From: Terriglobia bacterium
Lineage (GTDB): Bacteria; Acidobacteriota; Terriglobia; Bryobacterales; UBA6623
Direction: 5' to 3'
Length of the DNA: 63,213 bases
Assembly: GCA_009838515.1 (NCBI GenBank)
Contig: VXRL01000041.1
Location: forward strand, 23,348-86,560
Of the stretch, positions 55,248-63,213 are shown in pieces. The notes beneath the pieces are model-generated. The model saw only the letters and a program-made list of their open reading frames with translations. It was not told the origin of the DNA and did not search any database. The translations under genes were made by a program, and so were the position numbers. The stretch's first letter is position 1. Every line of letters starts with the position of its first letter.

Positions 55248-56240
55248 TCAGCTCCCGGCGGCGAGCAGTTCTCGGAGACTCTCTGGCGCGATGTTCCCGC
55301 CGCTAAGCACGCAGACCAATGGTCTGTCCCGGCCTCGCGGCGCAGCCAGCGCCGCCGCAACCGACACGGCAGCACCGGGCTCGACCACGAGCTTCTGCTC
55401 GACCGCCAAGAGCCGTACCGCAGACGCCATACCTTCTTCCGAAACCAGTTCGACAGATTCCACATGCTCTTGTACGACCGGGAATGTCTGCGAGCCGGGT
55501 TCGAGCACTGTAAGTGCATCCGCCAGCGATGGAGCCGGCGCCGTGCGCACCGGCCGTCCGGCTTCTAGGGACAGCTTCATCGATGGGTTGGCTTCAGATT
55601 GAACCCCGAATACGGAGCATTCGGGCCGACCGGCCTTCACCGCCAATGTTGTTCCCGCGATCAGCCCGCCACCGCTGATCGGCACATATAAGTCGAACGC
55701 GCTGCTGACCTGCTCGAGTAGTTCGAGGCCAAGCGTCCCGTTGCCCGCGATCGTCTCGGGCGAGTTGTAGGGATGCAACAACCTGAGGCCGGTCTCCACT
55801 CGGATTCGCTCGGTGGCGGCAAAGCGTGCCTCGAAACTGTCCTCGCAAAGCACGACGTTGCCGCCGAACGCTTCCGTGCGCCTGCGCTTGAAGGCGGAGG
55901 CCCCACGCATCATGACGATTGTGGATTCCACACCGAGCCGGGTTGCCGCATAGGCCACGGCTTGGGCAAAGTTCCCCGACGAGTTCGTTACCACGCCGGT
56001 TGACCGGCATTCGTCGAGGTGCGTGAGGATCGAGTTCAGGGCTGCCCGGACCTTGAAGGCGCCGATCGGCTGCATGGATTCCAGCTTCAGCAGAACCGGC
56101 CTGCCCAGCTCTCGGCTGAGGAAGTCCGACTCGACAAGCGGCGTCTTGGTCAGGTGTACCGCCAAGCGTTCGCGGGCACGGGCGATTTCACCGGCCCACG
56201 AGTCCGGATCACTTCTCTGAGCTAGATTCCGCTGCACCAC
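55248..56240 (-). CDS. PLP-dependent threonine/serine dehydratase-like enzyme
   Basis: Fold-type II PLP enzyme of 330 aa, catalytic domain only, like serine racemase or biodegradative threonine dehydratase. Start GTG 56240 (GTG 56237 also possible). PLP Lys63 lies in QPIGAFKVRAAL; the phosphate loop VTNSSGNFAQAVAYAA and the glycine loop VPISGGGLIAGTT are present. VQSEANPSMKLSLEAG and LSGGNIAPESL are family blocks. IGAFK replaces the usual TGSFK, so the specificity may differ. No C-terminal ACT domain, so no allosteric control expected. Divergent to the third receptor gene. Confidence 0.9.
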   Translation of the reverse strand: MVQRNLAQRSDPDSWAGEIARARERLAVHLTKTPLVESDFLSRELGRPVLLKLESMQPIGAFKVRAALNSILTHLDECRSTGVVTNSSGNFAQAVAYAATRLGVESTIVMMRGASAFKRRRTEAFGGNVVLCEDSFEARFAATERIRVETGLRLLHPYNSPETIAGNGTLGLELLEQVSSAFDLYVPISGGGLIAGTTLAVKAGRPECSVFGVQSEANPSMKLSLEAGRPVRTAPAPSLADALTVLEPGSQTFPVVQEHVESVELVSEEGMASAVRLLAVEQKLVVEPGAAVSVAAALAAPRGRDRPLVCVLSGGNIAPESLRELLAAGS

Positions 56241-56379
56241 AGCAATGTGGGTCGTAGCCCAAGGCTTTGGATCGGCCCCGCTTCGTCAGCAAGGCACGAC
56301 GCCTAGAAACCAAGGTACCAAGGGTAAGTTTCTGTACGATAATTGGTTTTAGGTCATAACTTGCCCTAGGAACATTGAG

Positions 56380-59300
56380 ATGAAATCCCACCATCTTCAT
56401 CGCACTCCGCGCCTGTGCTCGCTCGTCACGCTGGTCGTGGCGACCTTGGCCTGTGTCCTGCCTGCCCTTGGACAAACCAACACAGGTTCGATCCAAGGTG
56501 TCGTATACGACGAGTCGATGGCGGTGATGCCAGGGGTCAAGGTGACTGCCAGCGACCTGGCCCGCGGCGTCGAACGGACGGTGGTCACCTCAGAGGCGGG
56601 CGACTACGCGCTCACCCTGCTCATGCCGGGCGAATACCTGCTGTTGTTCGAGGCGGAGAGCTTCGCGCCGTTAACCGTTGAGGGGTTTGAGGTATTGGTT
56701 GGCGAGGCGGCCGAGTTCTCCCCGCAGTTGGCCGTTGCGGCGACTCAGGCCGAGATCGTGATCTCGGCCGACTCCCAGCGGTCCGCAATTGAGCCGCAAC
56801 GAGTTGCACAATCAGATCACATCGACTCGGTCCGGATCGAAAACCTGCCGATCAACCGCCGCAATTACCTCGACCTAGCCCTGCTGACGCCAGGCGTGGT
56901 CGACACCAACTACATCGCCAACTCCACGGACCGTCGCATTCCGCCCACGCCCACATCCGGGCTGGGTGTCGGCGGTGCCAACGGCCGGACCAACACCTTC
57001 ATGATTGACGGCTTGGACAACCTGTATAACTCGGGAAGCGTCCGCTCGTCGATCAGCCAAGAGGCTGTCCAAGAGTTCCAGGTCAACCGCAGCACGTTCT
57101 CCACTGAACAAGGCGGTGCCCCGGGCGGCACGGTCAACATCGTAACCAAGTCCGGCGCGAACCAACTGCACGGAACGCTCTTCGGCGTCGTGCGCAACCG
57201 ACGCTTCCAGGCGCGGAACTACTTCGATCCCGGCAAGAGTGCCTATACACGGGCCCAGAGCGGGGCCTCGATCGGCGGTCCGCTTGTCAAGAACAAGACC
57301 TTCTGGTACACCGCCTATGAACGCCTCGACCGACACGAGTCCCAGATCGTGCCACTGCTCTCCGATCCCTCGATCTTGACTTCCTTGACCGACTCGCAGC
57401 AGATGCTCGCCGATGTGCTGGGCACCTCTGGCCCCCCCTCATTCCGCCCGGTGATCGCCGAACTTGCCGCCGCGCTGACTCCCGCCAACACTCCTGGTGT
57501 CAGGGAACTATTCGAGGACAACAGCGGTGTGTTCCCTTTCTCTGAACTGCGCCAGCAGTTCATCACCCGCGTGGACCACACGTTCAGCGAAGACCACAAC
57601 ATGTTCTTCCGGGGCAATTGGACCGGGCAAGAAGGCCAGAACACGGATTTCGGAGCGCTCACGGCCCTCAACCGCGGGCGCAACAATGCCGTCACGGACT
57701 TCGCCGTAGCGCTCGGCGACACGTACGTCATCAACTCGAAATGGCTCAGCGAGACCCGGATCGGCGCGGGATATCACGACTTCGGAGTGTACCCGACTGA
57801 TCCGCACGGTCCGGCCATCACCATCGGTGGCTTCGGCGAATTCGGCCGCGACTTTATCCTGCCGACGCATGTGGTCGAGCGGGTCCTGCAATTCCGACAG
57901 AATTTCATGCGCGTGTCGTCGCGTCAGACGTTCAAGTTCGGCGTCGACTACAACCCGATGCGGGACGCGGTTCGATCCGAGACGTTTTTCAGCGGGCGGT
58001 TTATCTTTGGCGATGCAGTTCCGCTCGCGGCAGTTATCGACGGAGCCCTGCCCGGGGCCTCGCAACTGGTCAAGGGGGTCCTGGCCGGGATCGGCCATGC
58101 AGACCTTGCGCCGCTCGTAGACCGGCCGATCTCGGCGCTGCAGGCGTTTGCCCTGGGTCTGCCAATCATCTACCAGCAGGGCTTTGGCGATCCTCACTGG
58201 CAAGGCTGGGCCAACCGCCTGAACTTTTTCGCCGAGGACTCTATCCGCGTAACTTCGAAACTGAAGCTCACGCTCGGGTTGCGCCATGAGTTCGAGATCA
58301 AGACCAGGTTCCCACGCGACTACAACAACGTCGCGCCGCGCGCGGGATTCGCTTGGAGTCCCGATCCCAAGACGGTGATTCGCGGAGGCTACGGCATCTA
58401 CTACGCTCGCATTGACGGGCAGGTCGCCTACATCAATGACCTGCTGGGCGACGCACAGCAGATTTATCAAGTCTTCATCCCGCTCACCGGCGTGGGAGGG
58501 ATCCAGAGCACTCTCACCGGCGAGCCGCTGACATCGGCGGAGATCTGGCAGACTCAGAAGGCGCGCGGTGTAATCGGGACGCGAGGCATCACGCGCGAGG
58601 ATCTCGCGGTTCACGGAATCGACCCCGGCCCGGGCTATCCCTTGCGCGTCGCCTTCCGTGTCGCCAAGGATACGGTCAACCCTTACGCCCAGCAGGGCAG
58701 CTTCGAAATCCAGCGCGAAATCAGCGGCTACTCGCTCTCGGCGGCCTACAACTACAACCGCGGCGTGCACATCATCAGGCCCCTGGATGCCAACGTCTAC
58801 GAGGCCGGCACGAACGAGCAGGGCAGGCCTATCGTGGGTTTCCACAACCCGCTGATCTTGCAGGACAACCTCTATGGAAGCTGGGGCCGCTCCTACTACC
58901 ACGCTCTGATCTTGCACTTGCAGAAGCGCTTCGGCCAGACGTTCACCCTGTCGGCCCACCATACGTGGAGCAAGGCAATCGACGAGGCGACGGACTACAA
59001 TTCGTCCTACGAGCCGCACTTGCAGTGGGACGCTCGCAACGAGCTCGCCCTGTCGCACTTCCACCGCGGGCATCGGTTTGTCGCCAATGTGGTGGCGCAG
59101 TCACCTTGGAAGGCAGGCAAGGGGCGCGGTTTCCGGCACAACTTGCTGTCGGATTTCGCGTTCTCAGGCGTGATGCTGGCCCGCTCCTTCGCTCCTTTCA
59201 ATCTCAACGCTAACTTCGACACCATAGGAGACCGGCATACCGACACGCATCGGCCTTGGGGCCTCGGTCGCAACGTAGGCGTGGGACCGGCCTTCTTCGG

Positions 59301-59547
59301 TATGGACATCCGCCTGACCCGCTCGTTCTCCCTCACGGAGAAAGTCGACATGCGGATCGTCGGCGAGGCCTTCAACCTGCTGAACCGCACCAACTTCCGG
59401 GCCGTGAACGGCATAGTCGGCGACATGACTCTCGAGGAGGTCCCGGATCGCCCTACGGGTAGGCGCGGGAATGTCACGGAGCCGTTCTCGTTCACTTCCG
59501 CATTCGATCCGCGGCAGTTCCAGCTCTCGCTGCGGCTGGCGTTCTAG
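56380..59547 (+). CDS. Oar-like TonB-dependent receptor
   Basis: Outer-membrane receptor of 1055 aa. ATG 56380, AGGAA about eleven bases upstream. Signal with LVTLVVATLACVLPALGQ, then regulatory domain TGSIQGVVYDESMAVMPGV, plug with LPINRRNYLDLALLTPGVV and TNTFMIDGLDNLYNSGS, FSTEQGGAPGGTVNIVTKSG and barrel strands ending in DPRQFQLSLRLAF. It differs in sequence from the other two receptors, so it probably has another ligand. Neighbours are a dehydratase and a sialidase-like gene on the opposite strand, suggesting an amino-sugar or peptide ligand only weakly. Confidence 0.93.
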   Translation: MKSHHLHRTPRLCSLVTLVVATLACVLPALGQTNTGSIQGVVYDESMAVMPGVKVTASDLARGVERTVVTSEAGDYALTLLMPGEYLLLFEAESFAPLTVEGFEVLVGEAAEFSPQLAVAATQAEIVISADSQRSAIEPQRVAQSDHIDSVRIENLPINRRNYLDLALLTPGVVDTNYIANSTDRRIPPTPTSGLGVGGANGRTNTFMIDGLDNLYNSGSVRSSISQEAVQEFQVNRSTFSTEQGGAPGGTVNIVTKSGANQLHGTLFGVVRNRRFQARNYFDPGKSAYTRAQSGASIGGPLVKNKTFWYTAYERLDRHESQIVPLLSDPSILTSLTDSQQMLADVLGTSGPPSFRPVIAELAAALTPANTPGVRELFEDNSGVFPFSELRQQFITRVDHTFSEDHNMFFRGNWTGQEGQNTDFGALTALNRGRNNAVTDFAVALGDTYVINSKWLSETRIGAGYHDFGVYPTDPHGPAITIGGFGEFGRDFILPTHVVERVLQFRQNFMRVSSRQTFKFGVDYNPMRDAVRSETFFSGRFIFGDAVPLAAVIDGALPGASQLVKGVLAGIGHADLAPLVDRPISALQAFALGLPIIYQQGFGDPHWQGWANRLNFFAEDSIRVTSKLKLTLGLRHEFEIKTRFPRDYNNVAPRAGFAWSPDPKTVIRGGYGIYYARIDGQVAYINDLLGDAQQIYQVFIPLTGVGGIQSTLTGEPLTSAEIWQTQKARGVIGTRGITREDLAVHGIDPGPGYPLRVAFRVAKDTVNPYAQQGSFEIQREISGYSLSAAYNYNRGVHIIRPLDANVYEAGTNEQGRPIVGFHNPLILQDNLYGSWGRSYYHALILHLQKRFGQTFTLSAHHTWSKAIDEATDYNSSYEPHLQWDARNELALSHFHRGHRFVANVVAQSPWKAGKGRGFRHNLLSDFAFSGVMLARSFAPFNLNANFDTIGDRHTDTHRPWGLGRNVGVGPAFFGMDIRLTRSFSLTEKVDMRIVGEAFNLLNRTNFRAVNGIVGDMTLEEVPDRPTGRRGNVTEPFSFTSAFDPRQFQLSLRLAF

Positions 59548-60099
59548 TCCCAACGCAGCGTAAACTTATTGACGCAATCGTCCACCTTGCGGCGGCGCGA
59601 GAGGTCCAGTCGCGCCCGCGCCGAAGGCTTCGACGTGTGCCTGGGTAGATGTATTCGCTAGGGCGCGCGACCGCCTGACCCGCGAAGAGTGGGCCAGCCT
59701 CGTTCGGAACACGTTTTGAGCTGGGTTCGAGGATCGCCACGAGCCCGTTTCGGGGTAGTCATTCCGGCCCTGCAAGCCCGAGGAGAGGGCCGTTTTCTTC
59801 GTTTCCGCGCCGATTGCGTAGGGGCGCTTAGTAAGCTGGACGAACGATCGATATGCTGGACAGCGCTGGATGTGGCCTCGCTCGGCCGGGGGGAAGATGG
59901 CGACCGTGCGGCCTCGCCGTCATTCAGATGACCCTGACCGCGACAGCTGCCCGACAGCGGCAACTCTGCCGATCGTGGTGCGGGGCACGGTGAAGGGGGT
60001 CGACTCGGTTCCTGACTGCCGCGTCGCCCATGCTCGGGAAACGCCGTGGCACAAAGCTCGCGTCAACGGTGCCGCCTCCCCGCAGCTGGGGAGATTCCG
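59548..60099. other. Intergenic region before the BCCT transporter
   Basis: 552 bases. Frames crossing it carry no recognised domain, and no RNA is seen. Near its end GGGGAG (about 60088-60093) is the ribosome site of the BCCT gene. Confidence 0.45.
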
Positions 60100-61686
60100 G
60101 TGAGACGTCAGGTTCCGTCCCGCAGGACCCGCACCGTCGCCGTCGGGCAGACCGGCTTCGGGCTCGGACGCGACAACGTCCAGGTCCTTGGCCTCGACGT
60201 CCACAACCCAGTCTTCGTCGTCTCCAGCCTGACGATCATTGCGTTCGTGGCCGGGGTGCTCGCGTTCCGAGACACCGCTGCGGGCGCATTCGAAGCGTTG
60301 TACTTCTGGCTCACCTCGACGTTCGATTGGGCATTCATGGCCGCCGGAAACGTCCTGGTCCTTTTTTGCCTTCTGATCGTGGTCTCGCCCCTCGGGCGCA
60401 TACGCCTGGGCGGCCCCGACGCCAAGCCGGACTATTCCACTTGGTCGTGGGCCGCCATGCTGTTCGCGGCCGGAATCGGCATCGGTCTGATGTTCTTCGG
60501 AGTTGCGGAGCCGATCGAGCACTTCCGGAATCCGCCATTCGGCGTCCACGCCGATGAGACCGCCACCGCGCAGAGCCTTGCCGTCGCGGCTGCCATCTTC
60601 CACTGGGGCGTTCACCCTTGGGCCATGTACGCGGTGGTTGCTCTAGCGCTTGCATTCGCCGCCTACAACCTCGGCTTGCCGCTGACCCTGCGGTCAGCGT
60701 TCTATCCAGTCTTAGGTGACGCAGTGTGGCGGCGGCCCGGCCACCTCATCGACATCCTCGCCGTGTTTGCCACGCTCTTCGGGCTCGCGACATCGCTCGG
60801 CCTAGGGGCCGAGCAGACGGCGGCGGGCCTAGACCATCTGTTCGGCGTGCCGGCGACCGACACCACCAAGGTGATGCTGATCGTTGTCATCACGTCCGTC
60901 GCGCTCGCCTCGGTGGTCGCGGGGATGGACAAGGGAGTGAAGCGGCTGAGTCAGGCCAACCTGCTGCTGGCTTTGCTGTTGCTTCTGTTCGTTCTGGCGG
61001 TCGGGCCAACCCTGGACCTGCTCAGTGGGTTCGTCTTCAGCGTCGGCCACTACATCGCGGCGATCGGACCGCTCAGCAGCTGGGTCGGTCGCGACGACCT
61101 CGACTTCATGCACGGGTGGACCACCTTCTTCTGGGCGTGGTGGTTTTCCTGGTCACCCTTTGTCGGTCTGTTCATCGCCCGCGTGTCGCGCGGCCGCACG
61201 GTGCGCGGCCTCGTTGGCGGCATGCTGGTCTTCCCGGTGCTGCTCTCCGCACTCTGGATGAACGCGTTCGGTGGAACGGCGCTGTCGCACTATCTCGATC
61301 AAGGCCGTACCGGGGTGGTCGACGCCGTTCAGGCGCAGCAGCCGGAACTGGCCCTGTTCATCATGCTGGAGGCCTTGCCGCTTGCCAGCGTCACCTCGTG
61401 CATTGGCATCGTCTTGGTGATTGTCTTCTTCGTCACCTCCTCCGACTCCGGATCACTGGTGATCGACACGATCACCGCGGGCGGCAAGCTCGACGCACCG
61501 ATCGTCCAACGCATCTTCTGGTGCACGTTCGAAGGGATCGTCGCCATCACCCTGTTGGTCAGTGGCGGGCTGGTGGCACTGCAGACCGCCGCACTCATCG
61601 CAGGCTTTCCTATCGCCTTGATGCTGGTTGCAATGTGCTGGAGCAGTTGGAGGGGTCTGCGCGCTGCCCGCTTGGGCCGAGGATGA
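60100..61686 (+). CDS. BCCT-family transporter (betaine/carnitine/choline type)
   Basis: Inner-membrane sodium- or proton-coupled transporter for quaternary-ammonium solutes, 528 aa. The GTG at 60100, six bases after GGGGAG, is preferred; the frame is open to 60046. Twelve helices are evident. Family marks: ILVFAAGI-like FAAGIGIGLMFFGVAEPIEH, HWGVHPWAMYAVV, SLGLGAEQTAAGLDHLFG, GMDKGVKRLSQANL and the signature WTTFFWAWWFSWSPFVGLFI followed by ARVSRGRT. FVTSSDSGSLVIDTITAGG is the late conserved block. A short charged N-terminus and no long regulatory C-tail. Role probably osmoprotectant or nutrient uptake. Confidence 0.95.
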   Translation: MRRQVPSRRTRTVAVGQTGFGLGRDNVQVLGLDVHNPVFVVSSLTIIAFVAGVLAFRDTAAGAFEALYFWLTSTFDWAFMAAGNVLVLFCLLIVVSPLGRIRLGGPDAKPDYSTWSWAAMLFAAGIGIGLMFFGVAEPIEHFRNPPFGVHADETATAQSLAVAAAIFHWGVHPWAMYAVVALALAFAAYNLGLPLTLRSAFYPVLGDAVWRRPGHLIDILAVFATLFGLATSLGLGAEQTAAGLDHLFGVPATDTTKVMLIVVITSVALASVVAGMDKGVKRLSQANLLLALLLLLFVLAVGPTLDLLSGFVFSVGHYIAAIGPLSSWVGRDDLDFMHGWTTFFWAWWFSWSPFVGLFIARVSRGRTVRGLVGGMLVFPVLLSALWMNAFGGTALSHYLDQGRTGVVDAVQAQQPELALFIMLEALPLASVTSCIGIVLVIVFFVTSSDSGSLVIDTITAGGKLDAPIVQRIFWCTFEGIVAITLLVSGGLVALQTAALIAGFPIALMLVAMCWSSWRGLRAARLGRG

Positions 61687-61904
61687 AGCTGGCGGGCGAG
61701 AGCGCGGGAGGAACGACGGGACATCGTGAGGGCTGAAGAGCCTGCTCCAGCCCGACAGGGCCTCTTGTGTGGCCGGATCATTCATCGAAATGGCCCGCGG
61801 TGGTTAGCCTAGCGCTAGCAACGGTGCACTCCTGCTCTGCGCTGGAGTCAAACGCGCCCTCGCAGGCAGCGGGCTCGCGGCGTGTCGACCTCGCAGCCTT
61901 GCGA

Positions 61905-63213
61905 TCAGAGGGTCGCGAGCACTGCGGCGGCCGCATTGTACCCGCTTCTGACCGCGCCTTCCATCGTGGCGGGCCAACCGGTGTCGGTCCAATCGCCGGC
62001 AAGGAAGAGATTGGGAAAGCAAGTGTGGGGGCCGGGCCGCGAGCGTTCCAAGCCCGGAACTGCCGAATAGGTGGCCCGCAACTCCTTGATCACCCGGCTC
62101 CGACGCAATTCCGCCTCTCTGGCCCGGGGAAAGGTCGCTCGAAGCTGTGCCACGGCCCGCTCCGCGATTTCCGCAGGCGCGTCGCGTACCAGGCTGCGCG
62201 CCGCGCTGACGACCCCGAGGTAGTAGCCTCCCCCCTTGTGGAAGATCCACTGGACCTCCCCGTCAACCAGCATCGCGTGCCCGAGTTCCGTGATCGGCCT
62301 GTCGAACCAGAGATGAATTCCGACGATCGGAGAAGGTTGAAAGCGCGTCAGCTGGTCTTCCATGCCCAGCCCTGGTATTAGCGCCGTCACTCGGTCGACC
62401 GGGACCGCGCTGATGTAGAAGTCGGCCGCTTGGTCGCGCGGATCGATCGCCGTCACCTTGGAGCCGAGGTGGAGCCGTACCGATGGACCGAACTGACCCG
62501 TCAGGGCGGGGGAGTACAACTCGTCGAGCGGCACGGCCGGGACGCCCATTTCGTAGCTGGTGCGGGAGCCTAGCAACCCTTCGCCGAAGACCTGCAAGGC
62601 TGGCAGCGCGGACGCTCGCTCAGGCTCCTCATTCAGGGCGCTGACAATCACCGGCCGCCAGAAATGCGCGATTGACCGGGCCGTGGCACCGTGCTGCCTG
62701 AGCCAGTCCGAGAACGTGATGTCGTCCAGATCGTCGCGCTTGCGCGCTCGCGACACGGCTCTCAGGCAACGGAGCAGAGAGAACTTGTCCTTCCAGCCCA
62801 GACCGCGCATTTGAAGCAGGGACCGAGCCAGGTGCAGAGGTGCGGGCAGGGGATCCCTGAAGAGCCTGTCGTGCGTCCCGCTCCGGCCGACCAAGTGCAG
62901 GGTGGACTCGAAGACGATTCGATCCGCGACCCCGCACCTGCGATAAAAGTCCATTAGTTCTGTGCAGCAGCGCAGCAGCACGTGCTGGCAGTTGTCGATG
63001 TGCTCGGAGTCCGGGTCGGCAGGCGCGAGGCGATACGACGCTGCCCGTCCTCCGAGGAACGGGCGCGCCTCGTGTATGTCCACGTCCAGGCCGGCCTCGC
63101 CGAGCCGCGCGGCGGCCGCGAGGCCGGCCCAGCCCCCGCCGGCGCTCTTAACGCGGGGGATTACCGCCCCCGCCCCCGGGCCCGGAGGCCGAGGGCCTGG
63201 GCCCCGAACCCCC
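61905..63213 (-). CDS. hpnE: HpnE-like FAD-dependent hydroxysqualene dehydroxylase, 5' end at window edge
   Basis: FAD-dependent enzyme of the amine-oxidase/desaturase family; HpnE removes a hydroxyl from hydroxysqualene to give squalene for hopanoids. The FAD-binding motif AGGGWAGLAAAARLGEAG is at about 63090-63143 and continues as LDVDIHEARPFLGGRAAS (GTG at 63083 is inside it, so it is not the start). The frame stays open to the right edge with no sure start; the last ~65 bases are G/C homopolymer-rich and doubtful. Other marks: HIDNCQHVLLRCCTEL, FADW-type FSDWLRQHG and the C-terminal NLFLAGDWTDTGWPATMEGA FAD block. No hpnC or hpnD is in view. Confidence 0.82.
   Translation of the reverse strand, partial: GVRGPGPRPPGPGAGAVIPRVKSAGGGWAGLAAAARLGEAGLDVDIHEARPFLGGRAASYRLAPADPDSEHIDNCQHVLLRCCTELMDFYRRCGVADRIVFESTLHLVGRSGTHDRLFRDPLPAPLHLARSLLQMRGLGWKDKFSLLRCLRAVSRARKRDDLDDITFSDWLRQHGATARSIAHFWRPVIVSALNEEPERASALPALQVFGEGLLGSRTSYEMGVPAVPLDELYSPALTGQFGPSVRLHLGSKVTAIDPRDQAADFYISAVPVDRVTALIPGLGMEDQLTRFQPSPIVGIHLWFDRPITELGHAMLVDGEVQWIFHKGGGYYLGVVSAARSLVRDAPAEIAERAVAQLRATFPRAREAELRRSRVIKELRATYSAVPGLERSRPGPHTCFPNLFLAGDWTDTGWPATMEGAVRSGYNAAAAVLATL

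Noticed and set aside
57508..59073. 521-codon minus-strand frame inside the third receptor gene
   Set aside because: Long antisense frame caused by high GC content; no domain and no start context.
61730..61753. Hairpin GGGCTG/CAGCCC after the BCCT gene as a terminator
   Set aside because: Only six pairs with a 12-base loop and no T-run; too weak to call.

Overview
The window looks like a high-GC bacterial chromosome segment, most likely from an Acidobacteriota-type organism (inference from gene content, not from a marker gene). It carries three very long Oar-like TonB-dependent receptors with a carboxypeptidase-regulatory N-terminal domain (one broken), seven intact secreted sulfatases of several subfamilies, a DUF5916 outer-membrane protein, an M81 (MlrC-like) metallopeptidase, a two-pump RND cassette and an rplU-rpmA pair. 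This combination is typical of environmental or host-associated Acidobacteriota that feed on sulfated glycans. Both window ends run through coding sequence into G/C homopolymer-rich sequence, so the piece may be a whole assembly contig with unreliable edges.

Layout. 1-6612: a truncated MFS transporter diverges from a tightly overlapping operon of two family III CoA-transferases and a single-chain acyl-CoA carboxylase (biotin carboxylase, biotin carrier, carboxyltransferase). 6660-11151: three overlapping or closely spaced sulfatase genes on the minus strand. 11387-13568: a cytochrome P450 divergent from a 2-keto-4-pentenoate hydratase-like enzyme. 13682-13873: a dead hicB antitoxin gene. 13961-18236: a DUF5916 protein and a two-domain esterase. 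18346-18987: mazEF with a readable promoter and operator. 19308-24139: M81 peptidase and two divergent sulfatases. 24178-32047: RND adaptor plus two RND pumps. 32305-38321: SRAP (HMCES/YedK) protein, membrane-anchored MutS-like ATPase, small conserved protein, GT2 and GT87-like glycosyltransferases. 38486-39188: rpmA and rplU with promoter and a leader hairpin. 39302-43819: a small lipoprotein followed by a decayed zone holding a sulfatase remnant, an amber-interrupted receptor and a frameshifted TPR remnant. 43854-48445: sulfatase, MaoC hydratase, dienelactone hydrolase, sulfatase. 48729-51986: intact Oar-like receptor. 52464-53899: tRNA-Arg(CCU), higBA and an orphan XRE antitoxin with a toxin remnant. 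53969-59547: BNR-repeat sialidase-like protein, serine/threonine dehydratase, third Oar-like receptor. 60100-63213: BCCT transporter and a truncated HpnE-like desaturase.

How it works together (inference). Large TonB-dependent receptors would bring in glycan fragments, surface or periplasmic sulfatases would remove sulfate esters, and the BNR-repeat protein and esterases would act on other substituents. No SusD, no sulfatase-maturation enzyme and no classical polysaccharide-utilization regulator lie in the window. The first operon suggests uptake, CoA activation and biotin-dependent carboxylation of an organic acid. The first of its two CoA-transferases has Gln where the catalytic Asp is expected. 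Decayed genes and four toxin-antitoxin loci (mazEF and higBA look intact, the other two degraded) show that parts of the region turn over quickly.
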